The position numbers and the translations under genes are program-made. Under the pieces are notes generated by a model, which did no database searches, was not told where the DNA came from, and was given only the letters and a program-made list of their open reading frames with translations. Of a stretch of DNA of 64,000 nucleotides, positions 1-11,276 are shown piece after piece. The DNA is from Leuctra nigra (lineage: Eukaryota; Arthropoda; Insecta; Plecoptera; Leuctridae): NCBI GenBank assembly GCA_934045905.1, contig OW203762.1, forward strand, positions 1,860,001 through 1,924,000. The letters run 5' to 3'. Within the stretch, counting starts at the first letter, position 1, and each line of letters begins with the position of its first letter.

Positions 1-582
1 CAAAACCTTGCATTCAATATATCCAAGAGAAGCAAAATACTTTCCCGTCACTCCCAAAATCACAGCCATTTTTCTACAGATATTGGCTAGAATACCACAA
101 AACCTTATGTTCACCAAATACTTCCAAGAATAGCAACTCCTGTCAATGTCAAAATAATTGTGAAACAAATGTCACTGCCTACTGATATACCTATACAGAA
201 ACAAAGTTATCATGGTCCAAAGGTATTTTATGAACATTTCGTGGAAGATTTAGTTGCTACGATACGAAAATCAAGTTTCCGATGAAACCAAAGGAGCAAA
301 CTTGCTGAAAATCATTTTGACCACAACCAGTATAGTAATATAAGTTTCGTGAAAAAATTAGCCTGATCCAAGGCTTCATTTGGCAGGAGACGCCAAAAGC
401 ACAGATAAACAAATAAAAAAAAACAGAGATTCGAGCCATAAGTTTCAAGTGGAGACGCTCGCTCCGCTCGCTTAATAATTGTGAATAATTTGTGCATAGA
501 TATTTTATTTCATATACCATGACATGTTTTCATGGGCGGTTTGTCCCGTTCATATTTTTACAATAAGAGCCCGCAGCTTCAC
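1..582. other. Non-coding stretch with a minus-strand fragment of the GCGAGCG repeat family
   Basis: No gene seen. Positions 1-130 hold two loosely similar direct segments (both contain CAAAACCTT and a CCAAGA block). At 451-473 the minus strand reads AAGCGAGCGGAGCGAGCG followed by TCTCC, matching the left end of the Helitron-like copies at 8123 and 28929. Sequence below 450 does not obviously continue that similarity, so this is a diverged or partial member. Confidence 0.4.
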
Positions 583-769
583 AGCCAATTTCCACGGATC
601 AACTTCTTGTTTAACTTCTGTCACACCACACTTCGGAAATTAGAACATGTTCTAAATGATGTAAAAGTTAAGCTCAAGTTCTGTGACAAGAAGTAACTGC
701 GTGTAAAATACAACATTGTATGAAAGTGACGCAGAAGTTGTTAAAGAAATTGTACCGTGTACAAGTGCT
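583..769. mobile_element. MITE, TAA-type family, diverged copy A
   Basis: This has the same organisation as the copies at 2200-2395 and 11378-11561: a left end AGCCAATTTCCACGG, a body with CAACTTCTTGTTTAACTTCTGT and TGTGACAAGAAGT, and a right end CCGTGTACAAGTGCT. The ends are more diverged and no target duplication is visible. The 58-bp array starts within two bases of its right end. Confidence 0.6.
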
Positions 770-770
770 T

Positions 771-1456
771 CTGCGAAGTGAGAATGCCATGTTATAATCC
801 CATCTCATGTGGCTTGGTAAGATTCTGTCTGCGAAGTGAGAATGCCATGTTATAATCCCATCTCATGTGACTTGGTAAGATTCTGTCTGCGAAGTGAGAA
901 TGCCATGTTATAATCCCATCTCATGTGGCTTGGTAAGATTCTGTCTGCGAAGTGAGAATGCCATGTTATAATCCCATCTCATGTGGCTTGGTAAGATTCT
1001 GTCTGCGAAGTGAGAATGCCATGTTATAATCCCATCTCATGTGACTTGGTAAGATTCTGTCTGCGAAGTGAGAATGCCATGTTATAATCCCATCTCATGT
1101 GACTTGGTAAGATTCTGTCTGCGAAGTGAGAATGCCATGTTATAATCCCATCTCATGTGACTTGGTAAGATTCTGTCTGCGAAGTGAGAATGCCATGTTA
1201 TAATCCCATCTCATGTGACTTGGTAAGATTCTGTCTGCGAAGTGAGAATGCCATGTTATAATCCCATCTCATGTGGCTTGGTAAGATTCTGTCTGCGAAG
1301 TGAGAATGCCATGTTATAATCCCATCTCATGTGGCTTGGTAAGATTCTGTCTGCGAAGTGAGAATGCCATGTTATAATCCCATCTCATGTGGCTTGGTAA
1401 GATTCTGTCTGCGAAGTGAGAATGCCATGTTATAATCCCATCTCATGTGACTTGGT
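771..1456. repeat. 58-bp tandem array, about 11.8 copies
   Basis: The unit starts GCGAAGTGAGAATGCCATG and recurs exactly every 58 bases from 773 to 1411, with a truncated last unit. Units differ mainly at one G/A site (TGTGGCTTGG or TGTGACTTGG). No coding potential seen. Confidence 0.95.
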
Positions 1457-1800
1457 CTGCGATGGTAACGCGATGAGAACTTCAGTTTGTTTCACTCAAC
1501 TCAATCTCCTCAGAAACACGATGTAAAACTCTTTCAATGTCGCCGGAGTTTATAGGCTTCGTTGTCTCGGAGCCCGCAAATATAGCTCCACGTAATGTTA
1601 TAATAAAAACTATAGAAATGTTTTATTTTTAAAGTGTTTTAGTATTAAATTTGTTGACACTTTGAGAGTGTAGACAGATAAATTTCCTTCTAATTTCACC
1701 CATGCTCTGTGGAAATGTATAAATGTAGCTGAAAGCCAACGCTCTCTCGGGTTTTAGTCATTCTGGTTGAGGAGGGTTTTAAAATGTCGGAAACATGATA
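1457..1800. other. Unannotated non-coding stretch
   Basis: AT-rich sequence between two repeats. No gene, RNA gene or clear element was seen. Confidence 0.5.
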
Positions 1801-1935
1801 AAAGCCGGGGTTAGCTCTGTCTCTCTTACTCTCACATGGGTGTAGCTCTGTCCCACTTACTCTCACATCATATGGGTGTAGCTCTGTCTCACTTACTCTC
1901 GCATCAGTATACTTAGTTCTGTCTCTCTCACTCTC
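1801..1935. repeat. Short imperfect tandem repeat, about 4 copies
   Basis: Blocks of the form TAGCTCTGTCTC(T/A)CTTACTCTC recur four times at about 32-42 base spacing with length changes. It looks like an old, degraded minisatellite. Confidence 0.6.
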
Positions 1936-2199
1936 ATGCATGAAGACATTCAAATGTACGATCAAATACTGCATTCAATTTTCATTCAATTCTTTCATTA
2001 CAAACCATTTCACATGTTTTTGTTTTTGTTTTGTGTTTGTTTGAACGGCATTTTGTTGATCACTGTGTTTTTTTTATAGGAATTAGGTTAGTTTATAAGA
2101 TAATCTTTGAGTGTATAAAATGATTTTTTTTTGTCTCGTGGAATAGAAACAATATTTTTAAGAATTAGTTACTCTTAGAATTTCATTGACCATTTCTAA

Positions 2200-2395
2200 A
2201 GCCTGATTTACACGGTACAATTTCTTGAACAAATTCTGTGTCACATTCCCATTTTCCATACAATTTTGTTTACACTATGCAACTTCTTGTCTCAGAACTT
2301 GAACTCAACTTTATGTAATTTAGAACATTTTCTAATTTCCATCAAGAAGTGTGGCCCAGAAGTTGAACAAGAAATTAATCCGTGTAAATTGGGCT
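2200..2395. mobile_element. MITE, TAA-type family (PIF/Harbinger-like), copy B
   Basis: A 196-base element with terminal inverted repeats AGCCTGATTTACACGG (left) and CCGTGTAAATTGGGCT (right). It is flanked by TAA on both sides (2197-2199 and 2396-2398). A three-base T/A duplication and short inverted ends suggest a non-autonomous PIF/Harbinger derivative. Superfamily is inferred from the duplication only. No transposase is present. Confidence 0.8.
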
Positions 2396-2839
2396 TAAAA
2401 CTAAAAATTATGCTCGTTTGAAATGTGTATAAATTAGCCATTCAGGTTTACATTAATGTCGCACTCTTTGTTATTTTACCCACCTTGATGAACTTATTGG
2501 TATTAAAACACGTATACATGATTGATTGGAGCTAGATGTGTTCCCTTGCTTGCTGCTGCTGTATCCTCGTGTCAAAGGAGCGCATCCCTCCTTGCGCAAT
2601 CATGCAGTGCAGCAGACGCATTCATTTCACTGCAGCTATTGATGCATTCGACACTTGTGTTGCATTCATGGGCTTAGCATGATGAACGACAGAAGCAACT
2701 GCAGAGCGACTGCAGGCCAATATGTTGGAGGGAAATGTTGCAATATTTCTAGTTCATCTTCCTGATTAATACTTATAAAATATGGAGATTATTATAGCTT
2801 GTTCACAGCTAAAAGTATTGAAATGGGAACCAAACTCTG
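2396..2839. other. Unannotated non-coding stretch
   Basis: No gene or clear repeat was found. A GC-richer patch around 2540-2720 has several GCTGC/GCAGC words but no coding signal. Confidence 0.4.
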
Positions 2840-2845
2840 TTAGGG

Positions 2846-3940
2846 CCAGGCGCGTAGAAAGGGGGGCCCCCCCACTTTTCATCTTGACACCCCCTGATAT
2901 CACTCACAGATATACAAAAAAATTGATAGAGAGATCCAAAAATGCACAGATTTGCTCCATTATGAGGTTGAATTAGCAAAATTTTCCCAAGTTTTGCAAA
3001 ACTAATTGAACAGAGGTATTTCCAACCAATGAGACAATAACTCATTTGACCAACGTGATCATCTTCATGAATACAATGTAATATTACACGTTAAAATATG
3101 ATAAAGTTCGTTCACGTTTAGAATATCAAGGCGTAATGGCGGCCGTGTACTACTGTAGTCTAGCGAACAATACCTACATATGTAAATATCAATATTCAAA
3201 AATATGTAAAAGACGACTGTAGATGAAGATAAATCAGTTTTATTGAAGTTTCCTAATATTTTCTACTATTAAAAAGTGTGTATTTGACATAATTTATACA
3301 ATTTCAATAATACAAAGAAGAAAGTCTTGCCATTGACAGGGCAGTGTCCAAGTGACTGACCAATGAACGACGTGATCGACTAAAACGTCAGTGATATTCT
3401 TACCGTGAACGAACTTTACACACAGATTTGTCTTATTGCTTATTGCAACCTTTTTCAAAGTAATTCCAAAATCGATCCATAGTCGGCTCTCTTTTACTAC
3501 AAATTCAAAAATTCCCTGCGGGGGCCATTGGGTATTTTATCAAATCAAAAGATGAACATACTATAATGCATTGTGTCTAAAGTTTTTCCAAGAATATTGC
3601 ATATCACACATTTTAAATTTCTTTGAAAATTATGCCAAAATTGCTTCAAATTCGATTCTTTTGTATCAAAAACTCAAAAAATTCAATGTGGGGCCAATGG
3701 GGATGAAGCAAGCAGTTACAGATTATTGCATATCACACATTGTACATTTCTTTCATAAGAATGCCAAAATAGCTTCAAATTCGATTCTTTTGTATCAAAA
3801 ATTCAAAAAAGGCCCTGCGGGCAAACTGGGGGGCGAACCCCCCAGACCCCCTTGTGACTGTGAACTTTTTTTTCCTCACTTTCATCGATCCCCGATAATT
3901 TTGAACCCCCACTCAAAGTAAAGTTCCTATACGCGCCTGG
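2846..3940. mobile_element. 1.1-kb non-autonomous DNA transposon with 6-base duplication
   Basis: The element starts CCAGGCGCGTA and ends TACGCGCCTGG, a short perfect inverted repeat. The six bases TTAGGG directly precede it (2840-2845) and directly follow it (3941-3946), as expected for a target-site duplication. GC-rich ends (runs of G and C at 2860-2880 and 3835-3850) surround an AT-rich core. The core contains a degenerate direct repeat (about 3585-3690 and 3722-3810, both with TTGCATATCACACATT and CAAATTCGATTCTTTTGTAT). No transposase frame is visible. The superfamily is uncertain: six-base duplications occur in Maverick/Polinton and Dada elements, but the ends are too short to decide. 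Confidence 0.7.
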
Positions 3941-3946
3941 TTAGGG

Positions 3947-4853
3947 CAAACGTCAAAATCAAACAGCTTTCGCGAAATATAAAGCATAATAAAGTGTATA
4001 TAATTCAATGTTTCATTCAATTCATTGAATTCAATAATCAATTATGATCTGTTCTAAGTGATACGTATTGAAGTCAGCCTACGCCGTTACATTCGTTGAA
4101 CAAAACTATGAAACATGAAGAGCGCTTTAGTAAGTCTGTCTAAAGAAATAATTATATTAAATAATGATTACCTACTGAACGGCACAACAGCTGAGATAGT
4201 ATTTTGTATTACCGTGTTATATTATAATTTATTTATACAGAAATCCCAACAGCAGCTCTTGTATTTTCCTGTAACTCGATGAACCAGAAAAAATGGAAAA
4301 AATGGAGCCACACGATCGGTTACACAGTAGGTGTCTGAGCACGTGACAGAGGCGAGTGAAGTGAGATCAATGATCAATGAAGAGGTGTAAATCTCACACC
4401 TCAGCAGCGAAACACTTAAGACATTCCTCGAGAACACCTGGTTTATTGCACTGATTCAGATCCTGATCGACTCAGTAGATTACACGCATAATTTCAAACC
4501 AAAACCTCTTCAGTTGTCAAGATCATTTTCAAATCGCGTTTTAGAGTGCTAAAGGATGATTATTTCCGTTGTTGGCTGAAACTGATACAAATGCTGAAAC
4601 GACATCATCTCTTCTTGAGCTCTTCACAGACCGCAACGCAATGTTTAGCATCTTATGAGTTTAGAAGTTATGGCCGATAACATGGCTTCATCTTCTTGTT
4701 TACTCTCTCAATATTATTTCCAAGATATCTTCAAAAGACACGCGGATTTTCCGCATCAAACAGATCAATAAATAAGATTTTATACCAGTTGGCTCAGGCA
4801 GAAAGTTATGGATTTACAATGCCCGGGTTCCATTTCCGGTTGATGTTTGTGAA
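3947..4853. other. Unannotated non-coding stretch
   Basis: No gene recognised. Short open frames at 4222-4437 (-) and 4696-4944 (+) lack recognisable motifs, and the second runs into the 32-bp array. Confidence 0.4.
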
Positions 4854-5562
4854 TTCCCTCAGTCGAGAGGCTTATATTGAGAAGGTTCCCTCAGTCAAGA
4901 ATCATATATTGAGAAGGTTCCCTCAGTCAAGAGGCTTATATTAAGAAGGTTCCCTCAGTCGCGAGGCTTATATTAAGAAGGTTCCCTCAGTCGCGAGGCT
5001 TATATTGACAAGGTTCCCTCAGTCAAGAGGCTTATATTGAGAAGGTTCCCTCAGTCGAGAGGCTTATATTAAGAAGATTCCCTCAGTCAAGAGGCTTATA
5101 TTGAGAAGGTTCCCTCAGTCGAGAGGCTTATATTAAGAAGATTCCCTCAGTCAAGAGGCTTATATTAAGAAGATTCCCTCAGTCGCGAGGCTTATATTGA
5201 GAAGGTTCCCTCAGTCAAGAGGCTTATATTAAGAAGGTTCCCTCAGTCGCGAGGCTTATATTGAGAAGGTTCCCTCAGTCGCGAGGCTTATATTGAGAAG
5301 GTTCCCTCAGTCGAGAGGCTTATATTGAGAAGGTTCCCTCAGTCGAGAGGCTTATATTAAGAAGCTTCCCTCAGTCAAGAATCATATATTGAGAAGGTTC
5401 CCTCAGTCGCGAGGCTTATATTGAGAAGGTTCCCTCAGTCGAGAGGCTTATATTAAGAAGTTTCCCTCAGTCAAGAGGCATATATTAAGAAAGTTCCCTC
5501 AGTCGAGAGGCTTATTTTGAGAAGGTTTCCTCAGTCGAGAGGCTTATATTGAGAAGGTTTCC
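4854..5562. repeat. 32-bp tandem array, about 22 copies
   Basis: The unit starts TTCCCTCAGTCGAGAGGCTT and continues ATATTGAGAAGG. Copies vary at CGAGAGG/CAAGAGG/CGCGAGG and at TTGAGAAG/TTAAGAAG, so it is more heterogeneous than the other arrays in the window. Confidence 0.95.
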
Positions 5563-5715
5563 AGTTGCGTATCTTCAGATTTTGGGATTACCTTTTAATT
5601 AGTTACCTGTACCATAAAAACCTTTAAAAAATAAAGTTAAGTTCATTTTTAAAAGATTTATGACCCGCTCAATTTTTGTAAATCCAGTTGAAGCTATGGA
5701 TGTTTGTAGTACAGG

Positions 5716-6367
5716 CAGTGTTCGAATTGGGGGGGGGGGGGGGGGGGGGATGACGAATTTATGGGCATGACCATCCCCCCATAATGAATTTAGGGACAAA
5801 ATCATCCCCTCATTAAACATACTTGACTTCTACGTGTGTTGGCGCCAGAATAAATAACTTGCACTGCTAAAGGCGTCAAAGATCATATGGCAGCTTACAA
5901 TTAACAAATATGACAATTTATAATTCATTGTTAAAACTACAATACAAAAATAATTATTAACTATATTGAACTTTGAACTTGTAACAAATTGGCATGGTAC
6001 CTATTGGTAATTATTTACTTTTACCATTTCCGCCTTGCAATTACATTATCTTGCAGCCTCCAAAATCCAAAAATCCAAAAGACGCCCAGCGGTGAAAACT
6101 TGAGGTCCAGCCCCCCCCCCCCCCCCCCCCCTTAACTGACTGTATCGTTTTATCGTTTTACTGACTGTATCGTTTTTTTATTTTTATTAATTTATATAAA
6201 TTACTTTAACCTATAAGATTGTTTTAGTTGTATTTTAATTTGACTTAGATTCTAGAAAATATTTAGTATTAAGACCTCTACCACCTGTTCAATGTAACAA
6301 ATTGTAGAAAAATAAACATACATACATACACCATCCCCCCAAAACACATTTCCCAATTCGAACACTG
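5716..6367. mobile_element. Non-autonomous hAT-like element
   Basis: A 652-base element with inverted ends CAGTGTTCGAATTGGG and CCCAATTCGAACACTG. The flanks AGTACAGG (5708-5715) and AGTACATG (6368-6375) match at 7 of 8 bases, as for an 8-base target duplication. CAGTG ends plus 8-base duplications are typical of hAT transposons. A run of 21 G follows the left end (5729-5749) and a run of 21 C lies inside (6111-6131). No transposase is present. Confidence 0.8.
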
Positions 6368-6375
6368 AGTACATG

Positions 6376-7427
6376 TAGACAATTGTAAAGGTAATATTAT
6401 AAACCCGGTCAGATTTGGGTCTGGGAGAGGGTCTGACTACAATACGCGAGTGATGTAAAGTTTTCAATTTAACTACAGAATTTAACTATTTAACTATAGA
6501 CCATTGTCGATTTGATCAACTAAATTATTTAAATCCCTTCTATCTAGTGGAGCGGTCGCTCCACCCAGCCAAGTCGTACCGTATACACTCACACTCACTC
6601 AACATACCGTAAATGCCTGTATAAACTGAGGAGCAGACCAAACACTTTTACTGTAAGCAACAACATGGAATTTTCGGCCTACTGGATCTTAAAATTGAAA
6701 AATCTCACATTGTTGTGAACAGTCAATAAGTTATGCCATTTGCGAGCTAGAGGGCCGTGAAATACGTAAAATTACACCACTTTCTGATTCTGATTCTGAT
6801 TCTGATATCAGGCAACCCCACTATCACCGCCACAGCCTAAACGCTGAACCGATCAACCTGAAATTTTTACCACATGTGCACTTTTGGCATCTGATGATAC
6901 CTTGCCCTTACGAATTTTTGGTGCCGTCATTTTGAAACCTGAAGTGACGTCATATCTCAAAAATGGATGGACCTATCGGGACGAAACTAGCGCCAAACGA
7001 TTCGGACGTACTTCTTTATAAAATTTCAATAGTCGAAATAGAAATGTTCTATTACCAAAACCGGAAATGACGTCATAAAAATGTCAAATCTGACTAAAAT
7101 CATCTCTAAGAACAATAACTACATATTCAGAAGGCTTATAATGTTACGTAAAATTCATAGAAACACACTATAGGTGGCAGTGATGTCAGACGCCATTTTG
7201 AAAACCGGAAGTGATGCTATAACTCGAGAAGGGCTGGACCAATTGGAACGAAACTTTCGCTATACTTCACAGCATATATTTATAGCATATACATAATAAC
7301 AAGCACAATTTTTCTTAGCAATCAAATCACAAAGGCGTTTTTTTTTAAGGAATAGTCTTTGGTGAAACAATATATGTTACAAGTTGTAAGAATAAACTGA
7401 ATAAAGGAGTGATATCCCAATAAAAAA
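6376..7427. other. Non-coding stretch, probably old repeat sequence
   Basis: No gene seen. A (CTGATT)n stretch of about four units sits near 6781-6806. Between 6900 and 7260 a motif of the type ACCGGAAGTGACGTCAT plus GACCAATTGGAACGAAAC recurs three times in degraded form, suggesting an old element that is not delimited here. Confidence 0.4.
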
Positions 7428-7820
7428 CACTCCGTGTAAAATACCAGCCAAGTCTCTTCAACTAAAAAAAAAAATGAAAAATCAAAAAATTAAATGGCCA
7501 AGTCGAAACTTTTCAAAAAAATACTCAGCACATCATTTTTAGGGGAATATAGTCACATTTTATTAATAAATGAGTAAATTAGATTTCCGGCCTACTTCTT
7601 TACTATTTATATGCACGATGCGCCAAGTATTTTTTGTAAAGTTTCGACTTGGCCATTTTTTGATATCACTACTTTTCAGGAGTAGACTGAATAACGCCAA
7701 CTGGAATAACGCCAACGGAATAACGCCAACATTTTGTTGGCGTTAGTCCAGTGGGAGAACGCCAATTCCAGTCGTTATTCCAGTCGCGTCGCCTCAGAAT
7801 GTGTTTGAACTAACTCCAAA
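7428..7820. repeat. Left arm of a large inverted-repeat structure
   Basis: CCGTGTAAAATACCAGCCAA and the following AGTCTCTTCAAC reappear inverted at about 11008-11054. Further in, GAATAACGCCAACTGGAATAACGCC (7688-7712) and CGTCGCCTCAGAATGTGTTTG (from about 7785) reappear inverted at 10930-10975 and 10670-10700. The arms bound a 3.6-kb composite holding a Helitron-like copy and a LINE fragment. Confidence 0.65.
7478..7668. mobile_element. MITE of about 190 bp nested in the left arm
   Basis: Inverted ends about 39 bases long: ATGGCCAAGTCGAAACTTTT near 7494 and AAAGTTTCGACTTGGCCAT near 7640-7658, both with AAAAAATACT further in. The matching right arm of the larger structure lacks it, so it inserted after the arms formed. 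Confidence 0.7.
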
Positions 7821-8122
7821 ATGGCCATTTTGAGCTAGAGCTAGTCGAAGTTTCAACAGGGTTAATTTGATATATAAAGTGTCTACAAGTGGATTATTTC
7901 AATACTAAATTAATATATGGTTATTACTTATATGTTTTCGTGAATATTACATCTATTTAATAAGTCAATCATCTAAAACCAGCTAATTTCCGGTTGGAGA
8001 TAGTTCACTTGTCACCAATAAAATGATTTTTTTTTGAATGATTGAACTAACTCCTAGCATTGTAGCATAGGCATGAGAATGAAATCAATGTATTGGTTGT
8101 TTTTTAAAGTAGTGATCGCTTA
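7821..8122. other. Unannotated interior of the composite structure
   Basis: AT-rich, with a repeated GAACTAACTCC motif (7805 and 8044) that also appears inverted on the right side (10500, 10675). No gene seen. Confidence 0.4.
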
Positions 8123-9447
8123 TTGAGCGAGCGAAGCGAGCGTCTCCATTTGGCTCTTTTGGCACGGACCTCTGTTTTTTTTTTTGTTTGTTTTTTTTTT
8201 TTTCTGTTACTGACGATATACAGGTCAGAGTTTTTCTTCGATCGAGCTGAAATTTTGCACACATGTACGTAACATTTCTGATTGTTGCAGACCCTAATTT
8301 TTTTGAAATCCATTGATTGGTTCAAATTTAAAAAAAATTAACTTTCGATTGGTTGTTTTGATCAAATTGAAATTTTGACAAGTCATTACCCCCAACATTG
8401 TACCCAATCAAACAAAGTTTCAGCCAAATCCTCCCATTGGTTAAAATTTAAAACCATCTTTCCTGTGTTTTTAGAAATTTAAACTATAACCGATTGAACG
8501 ATCAACTTATAACTTCGCATGATGGTTGGGTCCAACATTATCTGCATTTTTGACAATTTTCATACTAATCTGTGTTTAAATCCAAACGTTATTGACATTT
8601 TACGGACTATTAGCGTGTTGGCTGTCAAATTCACGGCGACTTCGACTCTTCAGTTCAAGGCAAGGTAGTTAGAGCAGAAACTTTCAAACGCAAATGAAAC
8701 TGATAATGACCGTTCAACAGTCGATCTGATATTGTGTAGACACACTTATATCATATGAGTGGTCTCAGGTATATTTTTTGAAGGAGATCCTGTGATTTTT
8801 GAAAATTAACACGGAACAGTTCAATCATAAAGGTTCAATTGATCAACTTAAAGCTTTGCATGGTTATTTGGACCAATATTTTAGGAATGTTTTGAGATTT
8901 CTATACAAATCTGTGGCGAAATTTTAGAATTATTGGCTTTTAATGACATTTTCGATAGACAGAATTTCGGTTCGAGGTGTTGCGCGTATCCGTGCTCGCT
9001 CATCAACGCGTTACTCAGATTCATTGGTTAAAATTTAAATAAATATCTCCTGATAGGCTGAAAAATGAAAACGGTCTTCGATAATTCTGATCAAACTCAT
9101 ATTTTGCATGATCATTAAGACCAATATTGTCTCTTATTTTACAAAATTTCATCCCAATCAGTTAAGAACGTATGAAGTTATTTACATTTTTAATATCTGT
9201 CAGTAATGAAGTATCGAAATGAATGTTTTCCAGTGCCAATTGAAAATTGATTCTGATTTGCTTTATGAACCAGGTGCTTAGATGCTATTTTAAAGTTTCG
9301 ATGAAAAGCATACACTTTTAAGTTGATATCATAATCAATTCCATATGGATGTATATGTTTTCTGTGCGTTGTGTACGCATTTCCGGTTCGAGAATTTGCA
9401 CGTACCCGTGCTCGCTTATCAACGCGTTACACTGAGCGTTTTCCTAG
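8123..9447 (+). mobile_element. Helitron-like non-autonomous element, copy A
   Basis: A 1325-base sequence, nearly identical to 28929-30251. It starts TTGAGCGAGCGAAGCGAGCG. Its end has CGCTTA/TGAGCG around an AACGCGTTAC loop, then TTTTC and CTAG before a T. In copy B the same place reads CGCTCA/TGAGCG, a 6-bp hairpin stem. A short 3' hairpin, a terminal CTAG (CTRR) and insertion between A and T with no duplication are Helitron traits. The usual 5' TC is not seen, so a Helentron or another rolling-circle relative is possible. An internal copy of the end (8960-9014) lies about 430 bases before the real end. No Rep/helicase is encoded. The minus-strand open frame at the left end is chance. Confidence 0.6.
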
Positions 9448-9727
9448 TTATTCATTTGGTAATACAATTAATTAATATCATTGACGAAGGAAAAATATTA
9501 TTACTTATTATTTCCCTTAATATGACGAAACGTAAAATTTGAATCACGTATAAATCATGTCTTGCAGGCTTCCCACCGTATTAAATAACATTCAACTTAG
9601 TGCAATAGTACCTACAAATCATTATTCACATCGCTTCCAGCCCAGTTTAATTATTATACTTATAATATTACATTAAATATTAATAATATTAATATTAATA
9701 ATATTATTAATTTTTAATATTAATATT
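9448..9727. other. AT-rich spacer
   Basis: Ends in a low-complexity TTAATATTAATA tract (9655-9727) that probably served as the insertion site of the LINE fragment. No gene seen. Confidence 0.5.
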
Positions 9728-10347
9728 AAAGAGCCCATTCGATGCAAAATAGTGGTTAATGGGGACATTATTGAGCAAGTTTTAGAATACAAGTACTTGG
9801 GAACGACTGTCACCAGTTATGGACACATAGAGAAGGAGGTGAATGGACAAATCATGAAGGCCAACAGAGTAGCGGGATGTTTGGGAGATGTTATATGGAG
9901 GAACAAGTTCTTGCGGCAGGATGCGAAGTCGCAGATATATAAGAGCGTAATAAGACCCATTATATCCTATGCTTCTGAAACAAGACCCGACACATCTAAG
10001 ACAAGACATCAGTCGCAGGTAACCGAAATGAAAGTCTTAAGAAGAATATTAGGTAAAACGAGACTGGATCGGATGCGGAATGAAAGTATAAGGGACACCT
10101 GCAGAGTTACAGATGTGGCTGATTGGATTAAGGAAAGAAGACTTCTTTGGGATGAACCCATTTCAAGGATGGATCAAGGGCGATTAGTTAGGGTTGCACG
10201 GGGAAAGAGAAGAATAGGACGTCCAAACAAGAGATGGAAGGACTCATTAGAATGAAGAGCTTAGTACAAAACGTTTTAAATTGGTTTTGAACAGGATTGT
10301 ATCCTAGTATATAAGTTAAAGAAGAAGAAGAAGAAGAAGAAGAAGAT
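9728..10347 (+). mobile_element. 5'-truncated LINE: C-terminal end of reverse transcriptase ORF plus 3' tail
   Basis: A single open frame from 9728 to the TGA at 10253-10255 encodes about 175 residues. It has KIVVNGDIIEQVLEYKYLGT at the start, then IYKSVIRPIISYASE (usual form LYKS.IRP.L.YG.E), an LRRILGKTRLDRMRN block, and RGKRRIGRPNKRWKDSLE at the end. This is the region after the RT palm in non-LTR retrotransposons. The N-terminal endonuclease and catalytic RT motifs (YADD) are absent, so the copy is dead. A 3' UTR of about 60 bases ends in a (GAA)n tail (about 10318-10346). TAATATTA-like sequence lies on both sides and may be the target duplication. The exact clade (RTE, Jockey or other) is not resolved. 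Confidence 0.8.
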
Positions 10348-10664
10348 AATATTACATATTTTTGCCCGTAAGAAGACATCTCGCACATCTCTCTGTCACA
10401 TTTCTCCACATGCGTCGAGGTAAGCTGTCAGCGATGGAAGCTGGCCTGTGATTGGCTTAGACACTGTTACTTCCGGTGAATTCTGTCTGGGAAATTTGAA
10501 TTATGGAGTTAGTACAATTGCATTCTGATAAAGAGTGAACATTTTGACTTTTACCAATTGTTTTTAGGGATTTAGACCGATTTGAATACAATTCTCGCTA
10601 TATATGGAGTGGATATAGAACAAGTGCATTCTGGAGAACAATATAAACCAAAAACATGAAAAAA
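10348..10664. other. Unannotated interior of the composite structure
   Basis: AT-rich, no gene recognised. It includes GAACTAACTCC-like words in inverted orientation relative to 7805-8045. Confidence 0.4.
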
Positions 10665-11055
10665 TGCAAAAATGGAGTTAGTTCAAATACATTTTGAGGC
10701 GACGAAGTGGTAAGATGTAATTCTGTCGTCCCCGGAATAACGCCTAAAAAACGTTGGTGTTGTTCCAGTGAAATACCGTCTGGAACGGTATGTCACGGTA
10801 GTGAAGTACCGTGAAATACCACTGGAAGAACGCCAACACGGTGTAGGAGTTATTCCAGTTGTAACATATAATTCTTTCGTCCCTGGAACAACGCCAACAG
10901 AAAAGTTAGTGTTCTTGCAGCCCTTTTAATTAACATTGTGTTGGCGTTATTCCTGTTGGCGCTATTCAGCTTCCCCCTTTTGAGTGCCAAATTTTTAGAC
11001 TTTTTTTTTTTTTTTTTTAGTTGAAGAGACTTGGCTGGTATTTTTACACGGATTT
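10665..11055. repeat. Right arm of the large inverted-repeat structure
   Basis: Reverse-complement matches to 7428-7820: ATGGAGTTAGTTCAAATACA (10673 on), several GGCGTTATTCC/GGAATAACGCC words (10730-10975), and GTTGAAGAGACTTGGCTGGT (11020 on) followed by ATTTTTACACGG. The arms are similar but not identical, so the structure is old or was assembled in steps. Confidence 0.65.
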
Positions 11056-11276
11056 TCATTACGTTAATCGATATGATTTATTATTATTTTTAAGGTATTC
11101 ATTCGATCCAAATGCCCCCCACCCCCACGCCCCCGCACAACTGCAACATCAGAGTAACGCCAGTGGGTTGCCTACTTAATAAGCCACAATTTCCTCCTTC
11201 CTTACCTATTATTCACTCGTCGTCTTTAGGCAGTTGAAAACAATCTCAATGATAAATCGTTATGAACGACACTATA
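11056..11276. other. Unannotated non-coding stretch
   Basis: No gene seen. It contains a C-rich patch (11114-11140). Confidence 0.4.

Noticed and set aside
3571..3921. 116-codon open frame
   Set aside because: It is inside the 1.1-kb transposon, and its internal duplication reflects the DNA repeat rather than a protein domain.
2840..3946. Telomeric repeat (TTAGGG)
   Set aside because: Only one hexamer on each side of a transposon, best explained as its target duplication.
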